Positions 36,429 through 44,542 of a stretch of 64,000 bases of DNA are shown here, piece after piece; positions within the stretch are counted from its first letter, which is position 1, and the number at the start of each line of letters is the position of its first letter. This DNA is from Pseudomonas maumuensis. GTDB lineage: Bacteria; Pseudomonadota; Gammaproteobacteria; Pseudomonadales; Pseudomonadaceae. The notes under the pieces were generated by a model. That model searched no databases. It was given only the letters and a program-made list of their open reading frames with translations, and had not been told where the DNA came from. Position numbers and translations under genes: made by a program. Location: the NCBI RefSeq assembly GCF_019139675.1, contig NZ_CP077077.1, positions 2,294,001 to 2,358,000 of the forward strand, in the 5' to 3' direction.

Positions 36429-36644
36429 GGACGTTTACTTGTCGAAAAATGGCCATGCGCCATGGCGTAAGCCAGCCAGCATAAACAATCATGGCGTGGG
36501 TTTGTACTTATTGTTACGACAAAACCGCCCGACTTAGGTGGCATGGCCTACAGCTTGCGCAAACGATTCATGTGCATGAGCGGGTATTTTTCGACGGCCC
36601 GGCGTTTACACTCGGGTGGCCGCCCATCCAGCAAGGAACTCCCG

Positions 36645-37190
36645 ATGATCCAGGACGCACGCCCCAGCGGGGCTCCCTTCAAGCGGTTGTTTTTCGCCCT
36701 GTCGCTGGGCGACGAACAGCGCCGTGGCATCAGCCAGTGGCGGTGTGGTTTGGGCCTGCGCAGCGGCAAGCCGGTGCCGAGCGAAAACTTCCATGTCACC
36801 TTGCTGTTCCTGGGCGATGTCGATGTCGCCCAGGTGCCGGCGGTGTGCGCCGCGATGGACGCGTTGCGGCTGCCTGAGGCCAACCTGCGCCTGGTCCTCG
36901 ACCAATTGCAGGTGTGGCCGCGGGCTTCGGCGCTGGTGCTGACGCCCGCGCAGGCACCGCTGGCCCTGCGCCAGTTGGTGTACGGCCTGCAGCAGGCGCT
37001 GTTGCCGCTGGGCATCGAGCCGTCGGTGCGTGAATACCGGCCACACCTGACCCTGTCCCGGGATTTTCGCGAGCCGTTGCCGGAGGTGGGCGAGGCGCCG
37101 GCGTTCCACCTCGTGGCCCGTCACTTCACCCTGTACGAGTCACGCAAGGGCCGCTACTGGCCCTTGGCCGAGTGGTCCCTGGCGCAGTGA
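36645..37190 (+). CDS. thpR: RNA 2',3'-cyclic phosphodiesterase ThpR
   Basis: This 181-residue 2H phosphoesterase has both tetrapeptide motifs: FHVTLLFLG (about residue 50) and YRPHLTLSRD (about residue 130). It opens 2',3'-cyclic phosphates and shows 2'-5' RNA ligase activity. The ATG at 36645 lies before FKRLFFALSL, the usual beginning. Its last 37 bases overlap the 3' end of the opposite-strand ABC-F gene. Confidence 0.9.
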   Translation: MIQDARPSGAPFKRLFFALSLGDEQRRGISQWRCGLGLRSGKPVPSENFHVTLLFLGDVDVAQVPAVCAAMDALRLPEANLRLVLDQLQVWPRASALVLTPAQAPLALRQLVYGLQQALLPLGIEPSVREYRPHLTLSRDFREPLPEVGEAPAFHLVARHFTLYESRKGRYWPLAEWSLAQ

Positions 37191-38581
37191 AAGTGGCGGT
37201 CGATGCCCAGGCCGTCGAGGAAGTCCTGATCGTGGGAAATCACCAGCAGCGCGTTGGGGTAGTCCACCAGCACCTCCAGCAGGTGGGTACGCATGCGCAG
37301 GTCGAGGTTGTTGGTCGGCTCGTCGAGGATCAGTAGCTGCGGCGGCCGGGCGGCGATGCAGGCCAGGGACAGGCGCGCCTTCTCGCCGCCGGACAGCCCC
37401 GCCACCGGCGCTTGCACCGCATCGGCCTGGCGGAACAGGAAGTCCGCAAGGTGCGCGCGCAACTGTTCCAGCGGCCAATCCGGCACTTGTCGCGCCAGGG
37501 CTTCTTGCACATTGGCATCGGCGGGCAGGGTGTCGTAGTGCTGGTCGATGTAGCCGATCTGTTCGGGCGCCGGCAGCAGCCAGTCGCCTCGACGCCAGAC
37601 CCGCGGGTCGCCGAGGATCGCCCGCGCCAGGGTGGATTTGCCGCTGCCGTTGTTGCCGGTCAGGGCCAGGCGCTCGCCGCCATCCAACTGCAGGTCGATG
37701 CCGCTGAGCACCGGCAGGTCGGCGTAGCCGACGCTGCCACCACGAACCTGGATCAGCACCCGTGACGACTGGTTGGTCGCGGGCAGGTGAAAGCGTGGCA
37801 CGATCACCGGTTCCGGGCGCAGCTCGGCGAGCTGATCGCCGAGCTCGCGCTGTTGCTGCAGGATCTGCGCCTGCTTGCGCCCGGCGGTGGTGTTGCCGCG
37901 GCCCAGCTTGGTCGGCGAGCGCACGGTCGCCCACTTGCTGTTCTGGATCGCCTTGACCCCACGCTTGCGGGCGCTGGCGGCGCGGGCCTGTTCCTGCATC
38001 AGCGAGTCGTGGGCGTCGTCGCGGGCGCGGCGCACCTCGGCGATGCGCTTGTCGAGCACGCCGCGTTGCAGGTCGCGCTCGGCCATGTAGTCGGCGTAGC
38101 TGCCGTGGAACACGTCCAGGCGCCCGTGGTGCAAGTGCCAGAGGGTGTCGCAGGTCTGGTTCATCAGCGCCACATCGTGGGTCACCAACACCAGCGTGCC
38201 GTGGAAATGTTCGAGCATGCGCGACAGCGAACGACGGTTGGCGGCGTCCAGGTGATTGGTCGGTTCGTCCAGCAGCAGCAGGTCGGGGCCCAGGGCCAGG
38301 GCCTGGCTCAAGGCCTGGTTGACGCGCTGGCCGCCGCTGAGCGGCGACTCACCGTCCAGTACCTGGGCGACATGGCCGACCCGCAGGCCGCCGTGGCGTT
38401 CGAGGTGCCCCTCGCTGGGCGTTAGGCTGCCCTGCAGCAGGCGCAGCAGTGACGACTTACCGCTGCCGTTGTCGCCAATGATGGCGATGCGTTGCCCCCA
38501 CTCGATGCGCGCGTCGAGTTCGCTGAAACATTGTTTGCGGCCATGGTTCAAGCCCACGCCAGACAGTTCGATCATTGCCAT
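37154..38581 (-). CDS. ABC-F family ATPase, possible self-resistance protein
   Basis: This 475-residue protein has two ABC domains in one chain and no membrane segment. Domain 1 has GDNGSGKSSLL, LSGGQRV and LLLLDEPTNHLD. Domain 2 has GNNGSGKSTLARAI, LSGGEKARLSLA and LLILDEPTNNLD. A charged linker of about 70 residues joins them (KWATVRSPTKLGRGNT). ABC-F proteins bind the ribosome E site; some protect against antibiotics. Its start overlaps the thioesterase stop by ten bases and it ends the biosynthetic operon, so protection against the product is plausible. A housekeeping ABC-F role cannot be excluded. Confidence 0.9.
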   Translation of the reverse strand: MAMIELSGVGLNHGRKQCFSELDARIEWGQRIAIIGDNGSGKSSLLRLLQGSLTPSEGHLERHGGLRVGHVAQVLDGESPLSGGQRVNQALSQALALGPDLLLLDEPTNHLDAANRRSLSRMLEHFHGTLVLVTHDVALMNQTCDTLWHLHHGRLDVFHGSYADYMAERDLQRGVLDKRIAEVRRARDDAHDSLMQEQARAASARKRGVKAIQNSKWATVRSPTKLGRGNTTAGRKQAQILQQQRELGDQLAELRPEPVIVPRFHLPATNQSSRVLIQVRGGSVGYADLPVLSGIDLQLDGGERLALTGNNGSGKSTLARAILGDPRVWRRGDWLLPAPEQIGYIDQHYDTLPADANVQEALARQVPDWPLEQLRAHLADFLFRQADAVQAPVAGLSGGEKARLSLACIAARPPQLLILDEPTNNLDLRMRTHLLEVLVDYPNALLVISHDQDFLDGLGIDRHFHCARDHSAKGQ

Positions 38582-39357
38582 TGGATGGCGGCCCTCCTGG
38601 CCGGGCCGGCCAGCGTCGTGGCCAGGGCATCGAGCAGGATGCGCCGGATGGCCGCGGCGTGAGGCCGGATGAAGAAGTGGTCGCCGGCGAAACCGTGGTA
38701 ATTGCAGCCGGCGCTGGTCTCGTCGGCCCAGGCGCCGAGGTCGGCGGAGGCGACATGTGGATCGTCGTGGCCGGCCAGCACATGGATCGGCACCGGCAGC
38801 GCCGGGCGCTGTCGGTAATGGTAGTCGCCCACCAGGCGGAAGTCGGCGCGCAGCGTCGGCAGTACCAGGCCGAGCAGGTCCGGATTGGCCAGCACGCCAG
38901 GGGGCGTGCCATTGTAGCCGCGCAATTGCTCCAGCAGCTGTACGTCGTCGAGCCGGTGCAGCGGTGGCTCGAGGCGGCACACCGAGGGCGCGGCGCAACC
39001 CGAGGCGAACAGCCGCAGCGGCAAGGCCAGGCTCTGCTCGCGCAGGGCGTGGCTCAGTTCGAAGGCCAGCAGCGCGCCGAGGCTGTGGCCGAAGAAGGCA
39101 CAGGGTAGCCCGTCGTCGCTGGCGCGCAGCATCTGCAGCAGTTCGGCGACCAGGCGTGGCAGGTCGTCGCGGGGCGTCTCGGCCATGCGCGAGCCGCGCC
39201 CAGGCAGCTGTACCGCGCACAGCTCCACGTGCGGGCCCAGGTGCGGGTGCCAGGGCAAGTAGTCGGCGGCGCTGCCGCCGGCGTGGCTGAAGCAGAACAG
39301 GCGCAGGCGCGGCGCGCTGACGGTACGGCGTATGAACCAGGTATCGCGAGGGGGCAT
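38572..39357 (-). CDS. Type II thioesterase of the NRPS-PKS locus
   Basis: This 261-residue alpha/beta hydrolase has the family pattern LRLFCFSHAGGSAADYLPW, FGHSLGALLAF (nucleophile Ser92), an Asp in LAGHDDPHV and a His in FAGDHFFI. External TEII enzymes clear stalled or mis-primed carrier domains. It lies four bases after the SbnI-like gene and overlaps the ABC-F gene start, so it belongs to the accessory operon. Confidence 0.92.
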   Translation of the reverse strand: MPPRDTWFIRRTVSAPRLRLFCFSHAGGSAADYLPWHPHLGPHVELCAVQLPGRGSRMAETPRDDLPRLVAELLQMLRASDDGLPCAFFGHSLGALLAFELSHALREQSLALPLRLFASGCAAPSVCRLEPPLHRLDDVQLLEQLRGYNGTPPGVLANPDLLGLVLPTLRADFRLVGDYHYRQRPALPVPIHVLAGHDDPHVASADLGAWADETSAGCNYHGFAGDHFFIRPHAAAIRRILLDALATTLAGPARRAAIQWQ

Positions 39358-39361
39358 CGGC

Positions 39362-39790
39362 TCATCCTTGGCGAAGCGGCAGGGGCGGATCCTGGCACAG
39401 CAACGCCAGGGGCAGATTGATCGACGGCAACGCCGGCCGGAAACGGTGGCGCGTGGTCTTGTAGGGCAGTACCCGGCCGGCGGCGAGGGTGCCGTACAGC
39501 AGCGCCAGGTCGAAGGCCTGGCCATCGGCCCAGGCGCTCACGCTGACCCGGCTGTCGGTGTAGTCCAGCAATACGCAGGGAATGCGCCGCAGGCCCAGCA
39601 GGCGTGCGGCGAACAGGCGATGGTTGCCGTCCATCACCAGGCCGCTGCCGCGTTCGATGGGCAGCGCGGTGCGCCACAGCTGTTGGCTGAGGATATCCCG
39701 CGCCAGGGCGCGCGCATGGTCCTCGTCGACCGCTTCGCTGGCACGCAGGGTGTCGATGGCGGTCAGTTCGATGTCATAGCGGTGGGCCAT
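39362..39790 (-). CDS. ParB/SerK-fold protein, SbnI-like candidate serine kinase
   Basis: This 142-residue protein starts MAHRYDIELTAIDTLRASEA and has VMDGNHRLFAARLLGLRRIP, a ParB/sulfiredoxin-type DGxHR loop (about residues 52-58). SbnI and archaeal SerK use this fold as free-serine kinases that make O-phosphoserine for diaminopropionate synthesis. The cluster also encodes SbnA- and SbnB-like enzymes, which supports such a role. It is only about half as long as staphylococcal SbnI, and kinase residues beyond DGNHR cannot be verified by eye. A generic ParB-like regulator is the alternative. Confidence 0.6.
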   Translation of the reverse strand: MAHRYDIELTAIDTLRASEAVDEDHARALARDILSQQLWRTALPIERGSGLVMDGNHRLFAARLLGLRRIPCVLLDYTDSRVSVSAWADGQAFDLALLYGTLAAGRVLPYKTTRHRFRPALPSINLPLALLCQDPPLPLRQG

Positions 39791-39793
39791 GGT

Positions 39794-40645
39794 TCACCTC
39801 GCCAGGCGCAGCTCCAGCAGGGTCATGCCGTTGTCCAGCCGACAAGCTTCGGCAAGGCCCAGCCCGGCCTCGGCGGCAAGGGTCAGATAGTGCGCCTGGC
39901 TGCGCTCGCGACCCGCGCCGATGAGCAGGTTGTGCAGGTCGAGCCAGCGTGCCGGGTCGAAGCCAGGCTCGGGCGCAAGCATCAGCTCGACCAGCAGCAG
40001 ACGGCTGTCCGCGCCCATGGCCGCGGCGCAGCGCTCGAGCAGGGCGCTGGCGTGGGCGTCGTCCAGGCGATGCAGTTGGTGGGTCAGCAGGTAAACGTCG
40101 GCGGCGTTCGGCAGCGCTTGGCTGGGATCCTCGATACGCACCAGGTGCTTGCAATGGGTCAGGTCGAAGGCCGCCTGGATCGCCTGGTCCTGGGCCTGGG
40201 CGTCGGCGGCCAGGTAGTCGGCATGCAGCCCCGGGCGGTCGGCGCAGTGCTGCAGGTAGCGATAGTAGGGCAGGCCGTGGCGCTGTTCGAACACCGGCCA
40301 GCCGAGGCGCACGGCCTGATACAGGTCGCCCCAGCTGGCGTAATGCTCGGCGCCATAGAGGCTGGCCGCCAGGTAGTGCGATTGCGGATGGTCGCGCCGC
40401 AGCAGCGGCGAGGCGCCGGCATGCATGAAGCCGTCCTCGTGCTCGGCGAACAGGCCAATACCGCACAGCGCTCGCAGCAGGCGCTGCAAACCGTCGACCG
40501 GGCAGCCGCAGAGGCGGGCCAGTGCCTCGATGGCTACCGGCCGTTGGTCGATATGCTCGGCCACGCCCAGGCGCGCGACGACATGAATGGCTTGGGAAAT
40601 CTGGAAGCCGAAGATCCACAGGCGCAACTGACGGGCATCGGACAT
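39794..40645 (-). CDS. O-methyltransferase-like protein lacking the SAM-binding region
   Basis: This 283-residue protein follows the plant-type O-methyltransferase plan: an N-terminal dimerisation domain (MSDARQLRLWIFGFQISQAI and a winged-helix region), then a C-terminal part with DVYLLTHQLHRLDD, whose His192 aligns with the catalytic base. Between FDLTHCKHLV (residue 169) and PNAADVYLL (179), where relatives have DVGGGxG and about 60 more residues of the SAM fold, only about ten residues remain. The frame is intact. It may be a pseudoenzyme or have another role. Its neighbours are MATE (13 bp upstream) and the SbnI-like gene. Confidence 0.7.
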   Translation of the reverse strand: MSDARQLRLWIFGFQISQAIHVVARLGVAEHIDQRPVAIEALARLCGCPVDGLQRLLRALCGIGLFAEHEDGFMHAGASPLLRRDHPQSHYLAASLYGAEHYASWGDLYQAVRLGWPVFEQRHGLPYYRYLQHCADRPGLHADYLAADAQAQDQAIQAAFDLTHCKHLVRIEDPSQALPNAADVYLLTHQLHRLDDAHASALLERCAAAMGADSRLLLVELMLAPEPGFDPARWLDLHNLLIGAGRERSQAHYLTLAAEAGLGLAEACRLDNGMTLLELRLAR

Positions 40646-40658
40646 GGTCGCGGGCTCC

Positions 40659-42041
40659 TTACTCTGGGACAGGTTGGCGTGAGGGGGCGCCGACCAGGGG
40701 CGCGGTGCGCTGGTGGAAGCGGCCGAGCATCAGCAGCGCGCCCAGGCCGAAGGCCACCAGCAGCCCGCCGTTGATACCCCACAGGCCCAGGCCGCCGGGG
40801 AACGCCAGCAGGTAGCACAACGGCATGCCGAGCGCCCACAGCAGCCCCATGTTCAGCCACATCGGGCCCCAGATATCGGGCAGCCCGCGCAACGCCGCGA
40901 GCATCAGGTTGCGCAGGGCGTCGAGGGCCTGGCTGCAGGCGAGCACCGCCAGCATGCCGGAGGCCAGCGTTGCCAGCGTCGGATAGTCGGCGCGCGTCGG
41001 ATCGAGGTAGGCGTCGATGATCGGCCCTGGCAGCAGCAGGTAGACCAGGGCGAGCACGGCCATCACCGTACCGACCAGAAGCATCGCCGCCAGGCCGATG
41101 CGACGCACCGCCTGGCCGTCGCCACGGCCCATGGCCCGGCTGATCAGCAAGGTGCAGGCCTGGCCGGCGCCCATCGGGATCATCAGCGCCACGCTGGCGC
41201 ACTGGATGACGATCTGCTGTACGCTCAGCGCGCCGACGCCCAGCCAGCCGACCATGATATTGACCAGGCTGAACGCCAGCAGCTCGCTGGCGAACTGTAC
41301 GGTGATCGGCACACCCAGGACGAAGAACGCCTTGAGGCGATCCGGCGCCCACAGCCGCTCGCGAGTGAACAGCCGGTAGCGGCGCATGGCCGGAGCCAGG
41401 CCCAGGTAGCCCAGGGTCAACGCCAGGACCACCCAGTTCAGCGCCGACACTGCGTAGGCCCAGCCGGCCATGCCCAGCGCGGGCAAGCCCCAGGCGCCAT
41501 GCAGCAGACCGTGGCCGAGCAGCAGCACGCCGCCCAGGTTGATGGCGCTGAACAGCATCACCAGGCGGCCTTTGCCGACGGGGAAGAACAGCTGGTGGCA
41601 GCAGGCTGTACACATGAACGGCAACATGCCCCAGGCCATGCCGCGCCAGTAGCCGGCAGTCAATGCCTGCAGGGCTTGAGGTTCGCCCAGCAGCGGCATC
41701 AGCGTCGGTAGGGTCAGCAGCGCGAGGGTGGCGAGCATGCCGATGGCCACGCTCATGAACAGGCCCTGGCGCAAGTCGATGCCCACCCCCGTGGCATCGG
41801 CCTGGCCCAGGCGGCGGGCAATGCAGATGCCAGTGGCCAGCAGTGGCGACAGGGCGATGACCTGGATGCTGGTGCACAGCACCGTGACCAAGGCCCCGGC
41901 GGCCAGCTCGGCGGGGCCCAGGCGAGCGATCAGCAGCATGCCGACGACATTCACGGCGATATGCAGCACGCGCACGCCGAGGATCGGCGTGGCCAGCTTG
42001 ATGATTTCGCGGCACCAGGTGCCGAGGGTCGTTTCAGTCAT
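40659..42041 (-). CDS. MATE-family efflux transporter
   Basis: This 460-residue protein has twelve hydrophobic segments in two homologous halves, with family stretches such as TPILGVRVLHIAVNVVGMLL and QQIVIQCASVALMIPMGAGQ. It exports organic molecules using a Na+ or H+ gradient. It sits between the two-component genes and the methyltransferase-like gene on the same strand and is likely the exporter of the NRPS-PKS product. The ATG at 42041 begins MTETTLGTWCREIIKLATPI. Confidence 0.9.
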   Translation of the reverse strand: MTETTLGTWCREIIKLATPILGVRVLHIAVNVVGMLLIARLGPAELAAGALVTVLCTSIQVIALSPLLATGICIARRLGQADATGVGIDLRQGLFMSVAIGMLATLALLTLPTLMPLLGEPQALQALTAGYWRGMAWGMLPFMCTACCHQLFFPVGKGRLVMLFSAINLGGVLLLGHGLLHGAWGLPALGMAGWAYAVSALNWVVLALTLGYLGLAPAMRRYRLFTRERLWAPDRLKAFFVLGVPITVQFASELLAFSLVNIMVGWLGVGALSVQQIVIQCASVALMIPMGAGQACTLLISRAMGRGDGQAVRRIGLAAMLLVGTVMAVLALVYLLLPGPIIDAYLDPTRADYPTLATLASGMLAVLACSQALDALRNLMLAALRGLPDIWGPMWLNMGLLWALGMPLCYLLAFPGGLGLWGINGGLLVAFGLGALLMLGRFHQRTAPLVGAPSRQPVPE

Positions 42042-42119
42042 GGTGGGTCCGTGGAGCAGGTGAGTCGCGTCGACGAGCAAGGCTAGGACGGCAGGCGGCC
42101 TGGCGACAGATGCAATTCC

Positions 42120-43496
42120 TCATGGTTGCGCCTTGTCGCCGGGAACATGCACGCGAACCAGAGTGAGGCCGTGGCGTTCATGCACGCTGACTTCATGGCC
42201 GAGAATCGCGCACAGGCGCAGGACGATGGCCAGGCCCAGGCCGACCCCATCTTGCTGGCAAGGGCCGTGCGCCGCAGCCTGGTAATAGGGGCTGAAAATC
42301 CGCTGGCGGTCCTTTTTGGCGATGCCGGGGCCGTCGTTCCACACCTCCAGCGCCACGCCACGGCAGGTGCGTCTGGCTGCTACCAGCACCCGGCCCCGGG
42401 CGAACTTGCAGGCATTGGCCAGCAGGTTCTCCATCACCCGTGCCAGACGGTTGTGGTCGCTGTGCAGGCTCAGGGCGCTGGCGCGCACGCGCAGGTCGAG
42501 GCCACGTTGCAGGGCGACATCCTCGAAGCCCAGTTCCAGCTCCTGCAGCAGCGATTGCACCTGCAGTGCCTGGCAACAGGGCGGCGCGGCGTCGCCGCGC
42601 AGGCGCGCCAGGTCGAGGAAATCGCGCACGTAGGCCTGCAGGTTGAGGACCACGTACAAGGTCTTGCCCAGTAGCACGCGGCGTTCGTGGGCATCGCATT
42701 GCTGCACGGTGTGCAGCAGCAGCTGCATGGCGTGCAGGCGCTGGCGAAAGTCGTGGGAGGCCTCCTGGAAAAAGCGGCAGTCACGGTCGACCTGGCACGC
42801 CAGCTCGCGGCGCTGGCGCGACAGCTCTTGGTTGTGGCCGCGCAACTGGGCAAGGCTGTGCTCGATGTCGGCGAACAGCTCCCGGGCCCGAGTGCGCAAG
42901 GCCACCAACACCGCCACGCAGGTCAGCAGCAGCGCCAGCAAGGCTTGTCGGCCCAGGCTCTGGTACGGCGCCAGCACCGGCGCCAGGGCACTACCGAGCA
43001 CCAGGGTCATGTCGCTGTCGGGTACACGGCGGAACGTCAGCAGATAGCTGTCGCCGTGGGCGTCCTCGCTGATGCTGCTGGTCACCGGCACATGCTGGCT
43101 GCGACCGAACGCCGAGCTGGCCACCAGCGTCTCGGCGGAGGGTGATGGCGTGCGTACGGTGGCGTAGGCGACGTGTCCCTCGGCGTCGAACAGGTACAAC
43201 TGGCGATGGGCGCGCAGGGAAGGCGCCAGGTGGGTGTCCAGGTAATGTGCGAGGGCATCGCCGCCGAGGTGCCGTGGCAGGTTCGCGACCATCTCACAGG
43301 CAAGGATCTGCTGGGCCCCGCGCAGGTTGTCCAGCAACCCCGCCTCGAAGCGTTGCAGGACGACACCGCCGAGCAACGCGAAGAGCAGCGCCAGGCCCAG
43401 CGTCACCATGACGACGGCGCGCCAGGAGCGACGCCGGGCCTTGGCCAGTGGCGGGGCGAGAAGCTCAGTGCCAGGCGGCGGATGTGGCGTAGTCAT
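42120..43496 (-). CDS. Sensor histidine kinase of the biosynthetic locus
   Basis: This 458-residue membrane kinase has an N-terminal membrane segment (about residues 28-50), a periplasmic loop and a second segment near residue 185 (LLALLLTCVAVLVAL). The phospho-acceptor region is FFQEASHDFRQRLHAM. The catalytic domain has RVMENLLANACKFARG, VWNDGPGIAKKD and GVGLGLAIVL. It follows the response regulator gene with a 32-bp overlap. The S-H-D-F-R-Q box is of the hybrid/orphan type seen in Pseudomonas regulatory kinases. The signal sensed is unknown. Confidence 0.88.
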   Translation of the reverse strand: MTTPHPPPGTELLAPPLAKARRRSWRAVVMVTLGLALLFALLGGVVLQRFEAGLLDNLRGAQQILACEMVANLPRHLGGDALAHYLDTHLAPSLRAHRQLYLFDAEGHVAYATVRTPSPSAETLVASSAFGRSQHVPVTSSISEDAHGDSYLLTFRRVPDSDMTLVLGSALAPVLAPYQSLGRQALLALLLTCVAVLVALRTRARELFADIEHSLAQLRGHNQELSRQRRELACQVDRDCRFFQEASHDFRQRLHAMQLLLHTVQQCDAHERRVLLGKTLYVVLNLQAYVRDFLDLARLRGDAAPPCCQALQVQSLLQELELGFEDVALQRGLDLRVRASALSLHSDHNRLARVMENLLANACKFARGRVLVAARRTCRGVALEVWNDGPGIAKKDRQRIFSPYYQAAAHGPCQQDGVGLGLAIVLRLCAILGHEVSVHERHGLTLVRVHVPGDKAQP

Positions 43497-44112
43497 GCAG
43501 ATACCCAAGGTCCATCGCGCGGGACACCGCGTGGGTGCGGTTGGTCACGCCCAGCACACGCATCAGGCCGGTGACATGGTTGTTCACCGTGCCCAGGCTC
43601 AGGCCCAGTTCGGTGGCGACTTCCTTGGAGGCCAGGCCACGGTGCAGCAACTGCAGAATCTCCTGCTGTCGGCGGGTCAGGCGCACCGCGTTGGCGGGGG
43701 CGTGGTCGTCGCTGATCGGAAAAGTCCTGTGCCCTTGCAGGATCTGCCGCATGGCGGTGGTGAAGTCCTCCAGGTTGGCGGCCTTGACCACATAGCCAAG
43801 CAGCCCCATGGCCTGGGCCTGTTGGCTCCAGTCCTGATTGTGGCTGGCCGTCACCACCGCGCATTTTTGCGCCACGCCCAAGCGATGAAAAGTTCTCACC
43901 AAGGACAGCCCACAGGCGTGCGGCACATTGATATCAAGTAATATCCGGTACCAGTCATGTTGATCTTTGAAAGTTTCGATGGCGCTGGGCGCACTGTCGC
44001 AAATGAATACATTCAGCGAGCTGTCCATCTTCAATAAGAGTGTTCGGGTGGCGTCGGCCACCAAGGGATGATCTTCCACGAGCAATATTCTTTTTACTGT
44101 CTGAAAGTGCAT
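43465..44112 (-). CDS. NarL/LuxR-type response regulator
   Basis: This 215-residue regulator has a receiver domain (MHFQTVKRILLVEDHPLVAD; phospho-acceptor Asp in YRILLDINVPHACG; conserved Lys in GYVVKAAN) and a C-terminal LuxR helix-turn-helix (LTRRQQEILQLLHRGLASKE then VATELGLSLGTVNNHVTGLM). It precedes and overlaps the kinase gene and likely controls the biosynthetic genes. The ATG at 44112 was preferred; GAGG lies nine bases upstream. Confidence 0.9.
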   Translation of the reverse strand: MHFQTVKRILLVEDHPLVADATRTLLLKMDSSLNVFICDSAPSAIETFKDQHDWYRILLDINVPHACGLSLVRTFHRLGVAQKCAVVTASHNQDWSQQAQAMGLLGYVVKAANLEDFTTAMRQILQGHRTFPISDDHAPANAVRLTRRQQEILQLLHRGLASKEVATELGLSLGTVNNHVTGLMRVLGVTNRTHAVSRAMDLGYLHDYATSAAWH

Positions 44113-44542
44113 CGTTGCAATCCTCGTCACCGTCACGGGGTGAACCTAAGGCGATGGCGGCCTGTGCCGGCGAGGCCGGCGCAGGCTCTGGTATGCCTGG
44201 GCATGTGGCTACGCTCGGCGAGCGGGCGGCGCGTAACCTAAAGGGGGAGTGCCTGTTGGGCTGGGAGAAGGGAGGCTGGGCAATGAATCAAGTCGCTTGC
44301 GGATCATGGTGATTCTTCCTTGATATTGAAAAATCATACCCTGGAACCAGGCTAGAGGTTGATACCTAGTTCGGACAGGCGGCGCTGGCAAAGAGAAAGT
44401 ATAGAGAGGTTATGACCCTGCTTCATCAGCAAAGTTTGCGGTGTAAATAAATTTCTGAAGTTTCTTGTAGAAGTGGAATTTATTAAACAGGTAGTTTAAC
44501 GAGCGTTCGCCCCCCGGCATGGCCGGGGGCGAAGGGGCTGGT
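44113..44542. promoter_or_regulatory. Intergenic region between tailoring genes and the response regulator
   Basis: This 430-base gap separates the main NRPS-PKS operon from the regulatory/accessory set. It has a clearly AT-rich centre (about 44390-44500, with TAAATAAATT and TTTATTAAAC), a GCCTGTGCCGGC/GCCGGCGCAGGC hairpin near 44160-44186, and the operon terminator at its right end. The promoter for the response regulator and kinase should lie here. I see no coding frame of note. Confidence 0.55.
44506..44533 (-). terminator. Strong hairpin at the end of the NRPS-PKS operon
   Basis: TTCGCCCCCCGGC and GCCGGGGGCGAA form a twelve-base-pair GC-rich stem with an AT loop. It lies ten bases past the stop of the last tailoring gene. 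On the minus strand the downstream DNA is AT-rich, though it lacks a pure T run. Confidence 0.7.

Noticed and set aside
42083..42361. Small 92-residue minus-strand frame inside the histidine kinase 3' end
   Set aside because: It is in a different frame from the kinase and has shadow composition without a ribosome site.
44160..44186. GCCTGTGCCGGC/GCCGGCGCAGGC hairpin as an attenuator of the response regulator gene
   Set aside because: It is GC-rich without T run or leader peptide. I list it only within the intergenic description.
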